From: SIAF01 sp046152955
GTDB lineage: Bacteria > Planctomycetota > Planctomycetia > Planctomycetales > Planctomycetaceae
NCBI GenBank assembly: GCA_046152955.1
Contig: JBJXGA010000205.1
Span: forward strand, 1 to 51,374
Length of the DNA: 51,374 nucleotides
Reading direction: 5' to 3'
Within the stretch, counting starts at the first letter, position 1, and each line of letters opens with the position of its first letter. Made by a program: the position numbers and the translations under genes. Below the pieces are notes generated by a model that was not told where the DNA came from, ran no database searches, and saw only the letters and a list, made by a program, of their open reading frames with translations. Of this stretch, positions 8,302-17,924 are shown one piece after another.

Positions 8302-9243
8302 GTGAGCCAACCTTCTCCGGTGTTAATCAAAGCGCTCGAAGACAACGTCGCCCGCGTCCTGCTGGGAAAGCCGGAGCCCATCCGGCTGGCGATCGTGGCG
8401 CTCCTGGCGGAAGGACACCTGCTGATCGAGGATGCTCCGGGAGTGGGGAAAACCGTGTTGGCCAAAGCGCTGGCCCGCTGCCTGGACTGCAAATTCCGCC
8501 GCTTGCAGTTCACTCCCGATCTGCTCCCCAGCGACATCCTGGGTTCGAGCGTGTATCTGCCGAATCAGGGGGCCTTCGAATTCCGTCCCGGTCCGATCTT
8601 TACGCACATTTTGCTGGCCGACGAGATCAATCGCACGACCCCCCGAACGCAAAGCGCGCTCTTAGAAGCGATGAACGAGTCGCAGGTCTCCGTGGAAGGG
8701 CACACGTATCCGCTGGAATCGCCGTTTTTCGTCCTGGCGACGCAAAATCCGTTCGAACTGGAGGGAACCTATCCGCTTCCGGAGAACCAATTGGACCGGT
8801 TCATGCTCTGCATTGAAGTGGGATACCCTGAGCGAGCCGCCGAACGGGCGGTGTTGAATTCGCACCGATCCGGCGAGCCGATCGACACGCTGGGGGCGGT
8901 CCTGACGACCGAACAGCTTCGGGGACTGCAACAGCAGGTTCGCGCCGTGCGCGTGGAGGGGTCGATCAATGATTACTTGCTGGACATCGTCGATGCCACG
9001 CGCCGCCACGCTGAGTTGGCGCTGGGGGTCAGCACCCGCGGGGCGCTGACGCTGTACCGCGCCGTCCAGAGCCTGGCCCTGGTGGAAGGACGCGACTACG
9101 CCATTCCCGACGACGTCAAGCGGCTGGTTCCTCCCGTCCTGGCACACCGGCTGATGTGCCGCGGTCCGGTCCGCTTTGGGCAGCGCGTCCGCGCCAAGGC
9201 GATTCTCGACCAGATTCTGCAAACTGTTCCCGTGCCGCGCTGA
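8302..9243 (+). CDS. MoxR family AAA+ ATPase
   Basis: Chaperone-like AAA+ ATPase that typically activates a metal- or VWA-domain partner. In 313 residues it shows Walker A APGVGKT (45-51), Walker B LLADEIN (104-110), sensor ATQNP (146-150) and the arginine-finger region LDRF (164-167), plus the C-terminal AAA lid. I chose the GTG at 8302 because CGGAG lies six bases upstream and the length then matches the family; an upstream in-frame extension adds about 31 residues without family character. It follows the sulfatase-sialidase gene by 108 bp. The usual DUF58/VWA partner genes do not follow; the next gene is on the other strand. Confidence 0.92.
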   Translation: MSQPSPVLIKALEDNVARVLLGKPEPIRLAIVALLAEGHLLIEDAPGVGKTVLAKALARCLDCKFRRLQFTPDLLPSDILGSSVYLPNQGAFEFRPGPIFTHILLADEINRTTPRTQSALLEAMNESQVSVEGHTYPLESPFFVLATQNPFELEGTYPLPENQLDRFMLCIEVGYPERAAERAVLNSHRSGEPIDTLGAVLTTEQLRGLQQQVRAVRVEGSINDYLLDIVDATRRHAELALGVSTRGALTLYRAVQSLALVEGRDYAIPDDVKRLVPPVLAHRLMCRGPVRFGQRVRAKAILDQILQTVPVPR

Positions 9244-9321
9244 GCGCGGCTTGCGAGCGATCGGCCCATTCGTCAGAACTAACTGGGGTGTCACGCCCAG
9301 CGGTGAGCCGTGCCGAGAGCG

Positions 9322-10707
9322 TCACTTCCCCAGCGTCAGGCGCGGCTTGGCGGGGAGAAACTCGATGCCCCCGACGATCGACAGGTCGCGCGCCCGGAGT
9401 TCTTCGGACAGTTTGGGATCCATCGTGAACACGAACGAAATCTGACGGCCATCCCGGTTGGCCACCAGATAGTAGGCCCAACTCATCGGCGCCGCCACAG
9501 GTTCGCCCTTGTCGTTTTTGCGATCGACCGTGCCGGCGGCGATGACGCGATAGACAAACAGTCCGTCCCGGAGTTGCAACTTCTCCGACTGCACGAATTC
9601 GCCGAAATTCTTCCCCAGGCTGGTTTCGATGTCCCCCATGAATTCCTGTTCCGCCACGTGTTCGCCGGGGGAGGCGTCGGGAAGCCGCTTGATGTTGCAC
9701 TGCGAAATCAGCCCTCCCTGATCGAGCAGCCTCAAGATGGCCAATTCAGACCCCTGATGAAACAAGTGCCAATGCCGGTCGTGGTAGAACCGGACGTTCC
9801 AGGCCGGGGCATCGAACATCAGCAGCCGATTGGCCTCAGTTCCTTCCAGGGGGAGTTCCGCCGCAAGTTTTTCCGTGAGTCGCTGGGGCTGCGCGTTGAT
9901 CGTGCGGGTGAGCGAGATTTTTGCGGCCACCTCCAACCCCGGCGAGACCGGGCCAATCGAGCGCTTCTCCGTCTGGTTCAGCTCAATACGACGCAGGTGT
10001 TGGTGCTCCAGATCGTAGAGGTAATACCCGGTGACCTGGATCGTCGCCGCTCCCCCCAGCACGACGCCCGTAATCTCGCCATCGACCCGGACCCGGGCTG
10101 TCTGCTTTTCCACGCTCTGCAATCGGCAGGTGAGGGAGGATTTTTCGGCGGCGTCGATCCCGGTCAACAGCGGCAGCACCCAGTCGGCCGGCTTCCATGG
10201 TTCCGTCAATTCGACCTTCGCGTCAGGCAACAAGGCGAGCGCTGCCAGGCTGTCTCCCGGCGTCCTCAGCAGTTCCAGTTCGCCGTAGGTGAGCGGTCCC
10301 GACGGACTGAAGACTTCGACTCCGTTCGCTTTCCCCTGCGCCACGATCAAACTCAACCGCTCGCGGAGCAACTGATTCGATTGCTGTCCTCCCGCTTCGA
10401 TGGAAGCGGAGGCCTGTTCATAATGGCGCAGGCTGCGGAGCGTTTCTCCCTCGCGGCCAGTCCCTTCCAGACGGCGTTCGTCATAGGTGAAGCGAGCGTT
10501 GACCTCCAGCTTCAGCCCCTTGTTCGGATCGGGAACGGTGTAGAGCTTGCCTGTGACCTGAAGTTGGGCCGTTGTCTTGAAGACCCGCGGGGACTCGATC
10601 GACTCCCTAAGTTCAAACCGTTCCCCCCCGACGGCCCAGGGGGCGAGCGACCAGACCACGATTCCTACGACGAGCGCGCCGACTCGTCCCAGGCGACATC
10701 CGTTCAT
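9322..10707 (-). CDS. Secreted hypothetical protein
   Basis: 461-residue protein whose family I do not recognise. It starts with a signal peptide (about 1-27, core VGALVVGIVVWSLAPWAVG) and has no later membrane segment, so it is probably periplasmic or extracellular. The body alternates charged and beta-type segments without cysteines at conserved spacing or a known catalytic motif. The start at 10707 is supported by GAGGAG seven bases upstream and the signal peptide; an in-frame extension to 10746 has neither. It is convergent with the MoxR gene and divergent from the mechanosensitive channel gene. Confidence 0.8.
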   Translation of the reverse strand: MNGCRLGRVGALVVGIVVWSLAPWAVGGERFELRESIESPRVFKTTAQLQVTGKLYTVPDPNKGLKLEVNARFTYDERRLEGTGREGETLRSLRHYEQASASIEAGGQQSNQLLRERLSLIVAQGKANGVEVFSPSGPLTYGELELLRTPGDSLAALALLPDAKVELTEPWKPADWVLPLLTGIDAAEKSSLTCRLQSVEKQTARVRVDGEITGVVLGGAATIQVTGYYLYDLEHQHLRRIELNQTEKRSIGPVSPGLEVAAKISLTRTINAQPQRLTEKLAAELPLEGTEANRLLMFDAPAWNVRFYHDRHWHLFHQGSELAILRLLDQGGLISQCNIKRLPDASPGEHVAEQEFMGDIETSLGKNFGEFVQSEKLQLRDGLFVYRVIAAGTVDRKNDKGEPVAAPMSWAYYLVANRDGRQISFVFTMDPKLSEELRARDLSIVGGIEFLPAKPRLTLGK

Positions 10708-10979
10708 GTGTGTGCTCCTCTTCGATTCTTGGGCTAGACGGATCATTGCCCAGCCCGCCCGGTCCGCGGGGGCATGCGAGACGGTCTAAGCCGACCAGCG
10801 GCCAAACCCCGACCTGACTTGTACCCGATGCGGGGAAACTTGAGAACAGGAATTCCTCTTTCCTCGAAAGGGGGATTCCGGTTATCGTCCCGCCGATTCG
10901 GCAGGAGCGCCACACCGCGCTTCCGGTATCTCGCCTAAGACAGACGTTGATGAATGGCTTCCAGACACAGGAGCACTCA

Positions 10980-13900
10980 GTGCCCCCCACGAATTCCACA
11001 AATGTCCAGAACCCGAAGAATACATGCCGTCAAGGCGGTTTCCGACCTATTCTTCTCTGGCGAATTTCCCTGAGCCTGGCGATCGGATCGGCCTGGTTCA
11101 ATCTGGTCGCCCGCGGGGAGAACGATCCTCCGGTTCCGTCAGCAATCTCCTCGGCGGTGGCGACACTGGAAGTTCGCATCAAGCGGATTCGCGAGTCCAA
11201 AGAGTTTTCCGCCGCCCTGCGAGACGAGGCGATCGAGACGCTCACCAGCGCGATCGATCAGTATCGCGCCGCCGCCGATTTTGCCGAGCAGCGCGCCCGC
11301 TGGGAACGGGAAGAAACTCAGGCCCCTGGCGAGTTGGAGAGGGTCCAGGAGGAATTGGCCCGATTGGGATCTACCCCCCGCCCCGCAGAGCAGTCTGCAG
11401 CGACAACCGGCAAGAGTCTCATCCAACTGCAACAGGCGTTGACCCGCGCGGAATCGGATCGAGACCATCTCCGGTCGGAATATGACGAACTGACGGATCG
11501 CCTGGAGAGTCGGGCTGACCGCCGCCGCGAAATGGCGGAACGAGACGCACAGATTGCAGAGGAGCTGCCGCGTCTCGAAGCGGCTCTGGATCGCGAAAGC
11601 GAGGACCACGAGCGCGATGTACTCCAGGAAGCGTTGCAGTCTCTCCGTCAGGCCCAGCGCCAGGCGCTGTTGCAGGAACAGGAACTGCTCCGCCAGGAAG
11701 CGCTGACCATGGAGGCCACCGGCGAGTTGCTGGCGGTGCAGCGCGATCTGGCGGCGATGCGTTGGCAGCGGTCCGACGAAGTCGTAGACCTGTGGCAGTC
11801 ACTGGTCAATACGGTCCGCCGCAGCGAGGCGGAACGCGATCTGGCGCAGGCGCAGGCGCGCGCCGCCAATGCGCCGGCCGGACTGCGTCCACTGGCTCAG
11901 GTGAATGTCGAACTGGCCCTCCAGCGCCGCGACATCGCCACCCGAATCGAAGAGACGATTTCCGAGGCGGAACAAGTCGCGACCCGCCTCACGGAACTGG
12001 AGGAGCAGTTTGAAAAGGTGACCGAGCGCGCCCGAAAGATCGGCTTCACCGAGGCGATCGGGCTGTTGCTGAGAAAACAGCGGGATGCTCTTCCCGCGGA
12101 TGAAGAAGCGGCCCGCAACCGCCGCGCTCGGGCCGTGGACTTGGCGCAGTGGAACGTCCAATTGACCGACTTTGAAGAACGCCGCGCCCAACTGGCGGAT
12201 GTTCCCTCCCGCGTCCGGACGGAACTGAAGAGCGTGCGTGGCCGTTCGCCGAGCGCTCAGCTTGCCGTGCTGGAGCGGGAGGCAACCGAACTGCTGGAGT
12301 CGCAGCGGCACTGCCTGGATGCCCTGATTCGCGATACGACCCGTTACGTCGACGAACAGATGGCGCTGGAGACCGTCGAGCGCCAGCTGGCCCAGTGTGT
12401 CCGGGAATTCTCCGCATTCAGCGACCAGCACATCCTCTGGATTCGCAGCGCGGAGGTTCCGGGGCGTGACGATGCCCGCCGCGCAGGGCAGGCGGCACAG
12501 GAACTCGTTCTCCCCGCAGGCTGGCAGGGGGTCGTGAACACTCTGCGAAACGATTTCGCCGCACAGCGTCCGCTGTATGCCTTGGTGGGGCTGCTCGCGG
12601 CGGCCTTGTGGATCACCGGCATCTGGCGTCGCAGCCGCGGGGCAGCCACCGGCCAGATTTCCCACGCTGGCTTTGGCGGCGTGGAGCTCTTGCGACTGGG
12701 AGCGCGTGCCGCGTGGCTCCCGCTTCTGGCGGCGTTTGTGGGAACTCGGCTCGCGAGCGCCCCCGGTGCCGGAGCGTTTGCCGCGATGGTCGGGAGCGCG
12801 CTCTATCGGTTGGCGCCGCTCTGGCTCTTGGCGCGTTGGTTCGAGTTAAAGGGTTGGAGATCGGAATCGATCGGGAGCAGGCCATCGTCTCCTGGGGGGA
12901 CACCCTTCGCCAAGCCGCTCCAACTGATTGCGTTGCATTTGCTTCTCCCGCTGGCGTTCGTCGTGCTCCTCACCGAATCGCAGGCTTCCGAAGCGGTCCG
13001 CAACTCGCTGGGACGGCTGGCGTTTGTCACCCTGATGCTGCTGGCCGCCTGGCTGCTCCGCCAATGGTGCCCTGCAAACCGCTTCCGCGGAGCAGGGGAC
13101 GCCCATCGCTCCACCACAAGCGCCGGACGCACATGGCACTGGCTGTTGATCGCGGCGCCGCTGGGACTCGCGGCCGCGTCGCTGGCGGGCTATCACTACA
13201 CGGCAGTGCATCTGGCCGGACGGGTGGTCTTGACCGGAGGTCTGGCGGCGGCGATTTTCGCCCTGCAGACGCTGGCGGTGCGAGGGACACACCGAGTCAT
13301 GGGAACCTCCCCGGCCCTGGCAACAGCTCCGACCGACGTTTCGGGGATCGGATGGGCTCCCGTCCCTGCCGAAGCGACGGAAGAACCGGCCGAAGCGTTG
13401 GAATTGCGCTGGCTGCTCGCCGTGCAGTCCCAGCGGATGATTCGACTGGTGGGAATTCTGGTGCTGTGGGGCGGGGCGGCCTGGATCTGGTCGGGAGTTG
13501 TCCCGGCGCAGAGGATCGTGCAGTCGGTGGAATTGTGGCCCCGGCCATTGCACTGGATCGACGTTCCCCTCGCCGAAGACGAAGCGGGCAAAATTGTGAC
13601 GCTGGGAGGAGCTCTGGCGGCGCTGGCAATCGCGCTGGTCACGCTGGCGGCGGCCCGCAACGTCCGGGGAGCGCTGGAACTGACGGTCTTCCGCCGGGTG
13701 ACGCTCGATGCCGGGGCGCGGTACGCCGTCTCGGCTGTCTGCCGTTATGTCATCGGCGTGGCGGGACTGTTCGGCGCCTGCTCGTTCGTGGGGATCGGCT
13801 GGGCCCAGCTCAACTGGCTGGTGGCGGCGATGACCGTCGGCCTGGGTTTTGGACTGCAGGAGATTTTCGCCAACTTCATCTCCGGATTGATTCTCCTGTT

Positions 13901-14426
13901 CGAGCGCCCGGTGCGCATCGGAGACATGGTCTCGGTCGAGGGAACCACCGGCACCGTCTCACGAATCCGCATCCGCGCCACCACGATCACCGACGGCGAC
14001 ATGCGGGAGTTGATCGTCCCCAATAAGGAATTGATCACCGGTCGGGTGATCAACTGGACCCTCTCGAACACCGTGGCCCGTATGACGATCGTCGTCCGAA
14101 CGGCACACGGCGTCGATCCCGACAAAGCCAGGGGACTGCTTCTGAGCGCCGCGTTGCAACACCCGCTCGTCTTGCGGGAACCCCCGCCGCAGGCGCTGTT
14201 CGACGAATTCACCGACAAGACTCAGAACTTCACGCTCCGGGTCTACATGGGAAGCTGCGACGTCTACACGCAATTGCGGCATGAGCTCTTGACCGCGATC
14301 CAACGCTCGTTCCGCCAGGCCGGCATCGGCCTCAACGCCTCCGACGCCGCCACCTTTCCGGTCCCCGTCCCGGCGCCGGTGGCATCCAGCCCGGTTCCAA
14401 CGAGCCCATCACCCCGCGCGGCGTAA
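10980..14426 (+). CDS. Large MscS/MscK-like mechanosensitive ion channel
   Basis: 1,148-residue membrane channel that opens under hypo-osmotic tension. The N-terminus has an export signal (near residues 10-35), followed by about 400 residues of charged, heptad-rich coiled coil in the periplasm, as in MscK/KefA. A run of transmembrane helices covers about 540-900, and the MscS core begins near 925 with the glycine-rich pore helix VGLGFGLQEIFANFISG and the beta-domain FERPVRIGDMVSVEGTTGTV, followed by IVPNKELI. The GTG at 10980 is chosen because CAGGAG lies six bases upstream; ATG 10950 is in frame but lacks a site. The Pro/Ser/Ala-rich tail is not conserved in MscS proteins. It is transcribed alone. 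Confidence 0.9.
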   Translation: MPPTNSTNVQNPKNTCRQGGFRPILLWRISLSLAIGSAWFNLVARGENDPPVPSAISSAVATLEVRIKRIRESKEFSAALRDEAIETLTSAIDQYRAAADFAEQRARWEREETQAPGELERVQEELARLGSTPRPAEQSAATTGKSLIQLQQALTRAESDRDHLRSEYDELTDRLESRADRRREMAERDAQIAEELPRLEAALDRESEDHERDVLQEALQSLRQAQRQALLQEQELLRQEALTMEATGELLAVQRDLAAMRWQRSDEVVDLWQSLVNTVRRSEAERDLAQAQARAANAPAGLRPLAQVNVELALQRRDIATRIEETISEAEQVATRLTELEEQFEKVTERARKIGFTEAIGLLLRKQRDALPADEEAARNRRARAVDLAQWNVQLTDFEERRAQLADVPSRVRTELKSVRGRSPSAQLAVLEREATELLESQRHCLDALIRDTTRYVDEQMALETVERQLAQCVREFSAFSDQHILWIRSAEVPGRDDARRAGQAAQELVLPAGWQGVVNTLRNDFAAQRPLYALVGLLAAALWITGIWRRSRGAATGQISHAGFGGVELLRLGARAAWLPLLAAFVGTRLASAPGAGAFAAMVGSALYRLAPLWLLARWFELKGWRSESIGSRPSSPGGTPFAKPLQLIALHLLLPLAFVVLLTESQASEAVRNSLGRLAFVTLMLLAAWLLRQWCPANRFRGAGDAHRSTTSAGRTWHWLLIAAPLGLAAASLAGYHYTAVHLAGRVVLTGGLAAAIFALQTLAVRGTHRVMGTSPALATAPTDVSGIGWAPVPAEATEEPAEALELRWLLAVQSQRMIRLVGILVLWGGAAWIWSGVVPAQRIVQSVELWPRPLHWIDVPLAEDEAGKIVTLGGALAALAIALVTLAAARNVRGALELTVFRRVTLDAGARYAVSAVCRYVIGVAGLFGACSFVGIGWAQLNWLVAAMTVGLGFGLQEIFANFISGLILLFERPVRIGDMVSVEGTTGTVSRIRIRATTITDGDMRELIVPNKELITGRVINWTLSNTVARMTIVVRTAHGVDPDKARGLLLSAALQHPLVLREPPPQALFDEFTDKTQNFTLRVYMGSCDVYTQLRHELLTAIQRSFRQAGIGLNASDAATFPVPVPAPVASSPVPTSPSPRAA

Positions 14427-14889
14427 TGCTGAGACCAGGGAACCACCTCCCGTTGCCAAACGACCAGCGATATGCCAGGGAATAGTCCCAACGGGACGGA
14501 CCTATGCCAGCCCAGGCCAACGGCCTGGGAGACATGCCGAACCCCAACCAAAAGCCCCAAAGGGGCGCTCCTAATGCGTCGCCTTCATCGTCGTCGAAAA
14601 CATGGGTTGGCGTTCCGGCACGTTAGGGGCTACCCGATTGCGACTTTCCTCGGCCGTGGCTTTTTTCCCAGACAGTTGGCCTGGGCTTCCACAGGAATGC
14701 CACGATGCGGCGAAAAAAAACGGGAATGGGCTCCGATCGCGAAGCGTTGGAGCCCCCGGATTCAATCCAACGAAAGTCCTTTACGTCGCCCCGCTCAGGC
14801 AAGCTGAGCGGAGGCAGTCACTCCGAACGATTGCCGGTCCATTCCTCACTCAAAACGCCTCCGCGGCCGCACAGTTGGCCAGCCGACCG
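14427..14889. other. 463-bp intergenic region with hairpin repeats
   Basis: Between two convergent genes. The first half holds three consecutive short hairpins (14485-14566). The rest shows no gene: open frames are short and lack start sites or domains. Transcription termination for both flanking genes should occur here, but there is no hairpin followed by a U-tract. Confidence 0.55.
14485..14566. repeat. Cluster of three perfect mini-hairpins with 3-nt loops
   Basis: GTCCC-AAC-GGGAC (14485-14497), CCCAGGCC-AAC-GGCCTGGG (14511-14529) and GCCCC-AAA-GGGGC (14554-14566) follow one another with 13-24 bp spacers. Each has a perfect stem of 5-8 bp and a three-base loop (AAC, AAC, AAA). The pattern is too regular for chance and resembles a REP/BIME-type intergenic repeat. 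The cluster lies just past the end of the channel gene. Confidence 0.7.
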
Positions 14890-15537
14890 TCAATCTGCTA
14901 TTTGGTGAAGAGCGTCCAAAAACCACTGGTGTACGGCAGTCCCGACAGTCAGCCCCACGACGGCAGTCAGAAACCAATCCAGTGCGCAGAACGATTTCCC
15001 GCGCATGAGCCGCGCACGGGCAAAACCCGCGCAAAACAATGTGGTCACATTGAAGGTCATCATCGGACCAATGGCGATAAACAACATCCCAAATGGCGGC
15101 TCCTCATTGAAGATCGGTGGTGGCCCAACGAAGAACCCGATGACCATTAAGGCGAGTAAATTGAGTGGCACCATGACGACGGCAGCCACGCTGGCCGCCG
15201 CGAACTGTGCGACCAGCACCAGCAATCGTTTGAGAGCGGAGGCCCATCCCCCAGAATCGCGATATTGCTCAATCAACATGCCTGCCGTCGTCCCCCACAG
15301 TGTCCATGTGATCGACGCAATGGCCGACGACACCACCGCCAGCTCAATCCGCATGCTCGGCGACAAAGGCAGGTTGGCGCGCCAGGCGCCGAACGAGAGA
15401 CCGAACGCCGTTCCCAGGAAGAACCACGATTCCAGCACAACTGCCGCGAAGACCGTTGTCGCGACAAGACCGGCGAGGAAGTTCGGATTCATCCGTTCGA
15501 AATGCGCGACCGCCAGCAGGACCGGCAGCAGTGCCAT
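14890..15537 (-). CDS. Hypothetical integral membrane protein
   Basis: 215-residue protein of unknown family with about five hydrophobic stretches, near residues 20-45, 65-90, 105-135, 145-170 and 185-205. It carries FNEEPPFG in a loop between helices 3 and 4. It has no signal peptidase site, metal motif or transporter signature that I recognise. No clear Shine-Dalgarno precedes 15537; the ATG at 15492 is a possible alternative start. It lies in the accessory stretch, on the same strand as the next hypothetical gene, 188 bp away. Confidence 0.6.
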   Translation of the reverse strand: MALLPVLLAVAHFERMNPNFLAGLVATTVFAAVVLESWFFLGTAFGLSFGAWRANLPLSPSMRIELAVVSSAIASITWTLWGTTAGMLIEQYRDSGGWASALKRLLVLVAQFAAASVAAVVMVPLNLLALMVIGFFVGPPPIFNEEPPFGMLFIAIGPMMTFNVTTLFCAGFARARLMRGKSFCALDWFLTAVVGLTVGTAVHQWFLDALHQIAD

Positions 15538-15725
15538 CTGCCAGATGCGTCGCCGAGACGAACTTCCTTGGTCGGAAACGACCGGCTCACCTGCGGCGGG
15601 GGGGGATTTTCAACACGATGCGCTCCCACACAACTTCAATGCCCGGGGTCGGGTTGCGGCGTCCTGATCGAAATGGAATCAACCTAAGATTCGCACCGAT
15701 CAAGTACGACGAAGTCAAACGCCGG

Positions 15726-16403
15726 TCATTCTTGCCGCACCGGCCGCGATGCGGCAATCCCAGCCGCCTGTTCCGCGTTCAGAGTTGATTCAAGAACTTT
15801 GGCGAACAGCGATCCCTCATTAAAGAGACCGTTGGCCAAGGCGTTACTGAGAATGTCCTTTTCTTGATCGAAGGCCAAAGGTGCGACCAGTGGGTGATGT
15901 AGTTCGCCGTCCCAATCTTCCGCGGATACCTCGAACCTCAGACGCAAGACATTCAGACGATCGTAAAACCGTTTGATGTCTCCCTGGCCAGCCAAATGGA
16001 GCTTCCGCTTTTGGACTGCGGTCAGTTCGCAAAAGTGGTCAATAACGGCCACTTTGGCTTGGACGGCCAGGGGAAGCTGCCGGCGTTCAACTTCAACCAA
16101 GAGATCGGCGATTGCCGGAAACCGGAGATACGTCACTTTCAACAGCATCACCTTGGTGACTGGTTCCTTGGGATGCAACCGCCGGGCCTCTCGGGCGACA
16201 ACTTCGGCTTCGGCAAACCGCCTCTGGTCCAACAATTCGTTGAACGTTTGGACGCAATCTGCAAACTCGTCCGTAGCCTGTGTTTGTTTCCCGGTTTCGA
16301 CAGGGGTCTCATCAGCGCACGCACTGGTGCCAAGAAGTTGCCATTGGCCGTGGGCAGCGAGAAGCACCAGAACAACACTGGCAATCCAGGATTTGGTCCA
16401 CAT
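15726..16403 (-). CDS. Secreted hypothetical protein
   Basis: 225-residue protein beginning with a signal peptide (SWIASVVLVLLAAHG near 5-19, cleavage after the Ala-Cys-Ala region). The mature part opens with FNELLDQRRFAEAEVVAREA, which reads like a single TPR-type helix pair, then is mostly helical and charged. I do not recognise a family. The start at 16403 gives the signal peptide; an extension to 16445 has no ribosome-binding site. It stands alone in the accessory region. Confidence 0.6.
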   Translation of the reverse strand: MWTKSWIASVVLVLLAAHGQWQLLGTSACADETPVETGKQTQATDEFADCVQTFNELLDQRRFAEAEVVAREARRLHPKEPVTKVMLLKVTYLRFPAIADLLVEVERRQLPLAVQAKVAVIDHFCELTAVQKRKLHLAGQGDIKRFYDRLNVLRLRFEVSAEDWDGELHHPLVAPLAFDQEKDILSNALANGLFNEGSLFAKVLESTLNAEQAAGIAASRPVRQE

Positions 16404-16535
16404 TCTGTCACCCGGTCTGGAAAGTGTCACGGAACAGGAGCCCAAGCATACCGTCGTCAGGGGCTTCGGTGAATCCCGATCGGGCCTCGGCGGCGGCGTG
16501 GGGCCTTTGCGACCTGTCCGAATTCACAACCATTA

Positions 16536-16717
16536 GCTGCGCTTGACCTTGCCGCGACGTGCAGAATTGCGGCTGTCGGCAGCGTCCTGCATTTGCGGAT
16601 TTCTGAGAAATCCGCCGAAATATTGCGGGATTTCTCAGAAAATCAGCAAGTGGACGCGTTGCCGACAAACGCGCCCTTTGAGCCATGCCGCCGCGCCTTG
16701 AGCAGCTTCGTCGCGCC
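16536..16717. repeat. Dispersed repeat, copy A (about 180 bp)
   Basis: Shares with 19133-19277, in the same order and orientation, the blocks GCTGCGCTTGACCTTGCCGC, CTGTCGGCAGCGT, TTCTGAGAAATCC, CGACAAAC(G)CGCCCTTTGAGCCA and GCCGCCGCGCCTTGAGC. Copy A is longer because of an extra segment containing a second TTTCTCAGAAA. It contains a near-perfect hairpin at 16595-16615. No ORF spans it. The two copies bracket the FGE-fold gene and the toxin-antitoxin pair. Confidence 0.75.
16595..16615. repeat. Inverted repeat inside repeat copy A
   Basis: GCGGATTTCT and AGAAATCCGC are exact reverse complements separated by one G, giving a 21-nt palindrome. A related TTTCTCAGAAA follows at 16631-16641, and TTCTGAGAAATCC recurs in copy B. 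Confidence 0.7.
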
Positions 16718-16967
16718 CGAGTGGCAACCCGCATTCGCCACCGCTTTGTGCGCGCAGTTCGCGGTGCCACGGTATTGGGTCCGCAATTGAACCGGTGGTC
16801 CACCGTAGTGAGTGAATGCAATGTGAGTTGGCAGATGTGCAGGGTCTGATAGTATCACTGAGTGTCTACAAGTCACTGAATCCGTTCGGAAATGTGAATT
16901 CGCCGCCCCCGAGGCCATGCGGTGCCGGGCGTCGCGATGAAGCGCACCGTTGCAGGAGTGCCTGGTC

Positions 16968-17924
16968 ATGATCATGCGCGCGGTGATTGCCGTTCTTCTG
17001 GCCGTTGCCTGTCCCTCATTCGAGCAGGCAATACCGGTGAACGTTGAAGACTCGATGCATGGCGAGAAGGCCGGGCAGGAGCGCGATGACAATGGGCAGA
17101 AGATGAAACTTATTCGGTGTCCACCGAGATCCTTTAATATGGAGAATGGCGAGCTGGTCGAGGCGCAAGCCAAAAGGGTTGGGGTGGCGGCCGACGACAA
17201 CCAGCCTGAGGACGCCGATGAGGAATTGGAAGTGGCGAACAAGGGGAATGCACGGTCAATTATCCTGTACACGCCGGTCAAGGTCTTTCTGACGCGCGGT
17301 TATTGGCTGGGAAAGTTCGAAGTGACGCAGGCAGAGTGGACACAGGTCATGGAGTCCGAGCCATGGAAGGATCGCACCGTCGTAGCGGAAGAAAACAGGA
17401 AGTTCATCAAGGAAGGGGGGGATTTTCCCGCCGTATGCATGACCAGGGACGAGGCGATGGATTTCTGCCGCAAGCTGACGAAACAGGAAGGTCAGGCGGA
17501 CCGGATTCCGGCTGGCTGGGAGTATTCGTTGCCGACCGAGGCCCAATGGGAACGTGCCTGCCGCGCACGCACAGAGACGAAATACAACTTCGGAGACGAT
17601 GCGTCGAAGCTGAGTGACTCCGCGTGGTTCCACGATAGTGTTGGAGCGGAATTTTTTGCCCATCGAGTGGGACAGAAGAAGCCCAATTCGTGGGGTCTCC
17701 ATGACATACACGGCAATGTGTGGGAATGGTGTCGCGGGACATTTGAGGAAGGATTGCCAGGCGGACGCGATCCAGAGACCAAACTTGGAGATTTCCTCGT
17801 GATCCGGGGTGGCGCCTGGAACTTCGATGCGTTCTGCTGCCGATCAGCGTTCCGCAATGGGTCCGGGTCCGGCTGCAATGAGTACAACCTGGGCTTTCGT
17901 GTCGCCCTCACCGCCGTTCGGTAG
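16968..17924 (+). CDS. Secreted FGE-sulfatase/SUMF1-fold protein lacking the FGE cysteines
   Basis: 318 residues: a signal peptide (about 1-21, AVIAVLLAVA), a charged linker, then a formylglycine-generating-enzyme-type domain (about 110-318) with YWLGKFEVTQAEW, LPTEAQWERACR, GLHDIHGNVWEWC and the closing RGGAWNF...NLGFRVA. In true FGE two copper-binding cysteines sit in the RGG...LGFR segment; here that segment holds only FCCRSAFR, which does not match their spacing. This is therefore more likely one of the many FGE-fold proteins with another role than the maturase for the window's sulfatase. The start at 16968 has AGGAG nine bases upstream. Confidence 0.8.
   Translation: MIMRAVIAVLLAVACPSFEQAIPVNVEDSMHGEKAGQERDDNGQKMKLIRCPPRSFNMENGELVEAQAKRVGVAADDNQPEDADEELEVANKGNARSIILYTPVKVFLTRGYWLGKFEVTQAEWTQVMESEPWKDRTVVAEENRKFIKEGGDFPAVCMTRDEAMDFCRKLTKQEGQADRIPAGWEYSLPTEAQWERACRARTETKYNFGDDASKLSDSAWFHDSVGAEFFAHRVGQKKPNSWGLHDIHGNVWEWCRGTFEEGLPGGRDPETKLGDFLVIRGGAWNFDAFCCRSAFRNGSGSGCNEYNLGFRVALTAVR

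Larger units (their letters stand above)
16404..16967. other. Intergenic region carrying repeat copy A
   Basis: 564 bp between divergent genes with no convincing ORF. Most of it is occupied by repeat copy A (16536-16717), which is related to the copy at 19133-19277. The promoters of both flanking genes should lie here but are not recognisable. Confidence 0.55.

Noticed and set aside
16968..17924. Active formylglycine-generating enzyme serving the sulfatase
   Set aside because: The fold is present but the two catalytic cysteines are not at their expected spacing, and the protein has a signal peptide.
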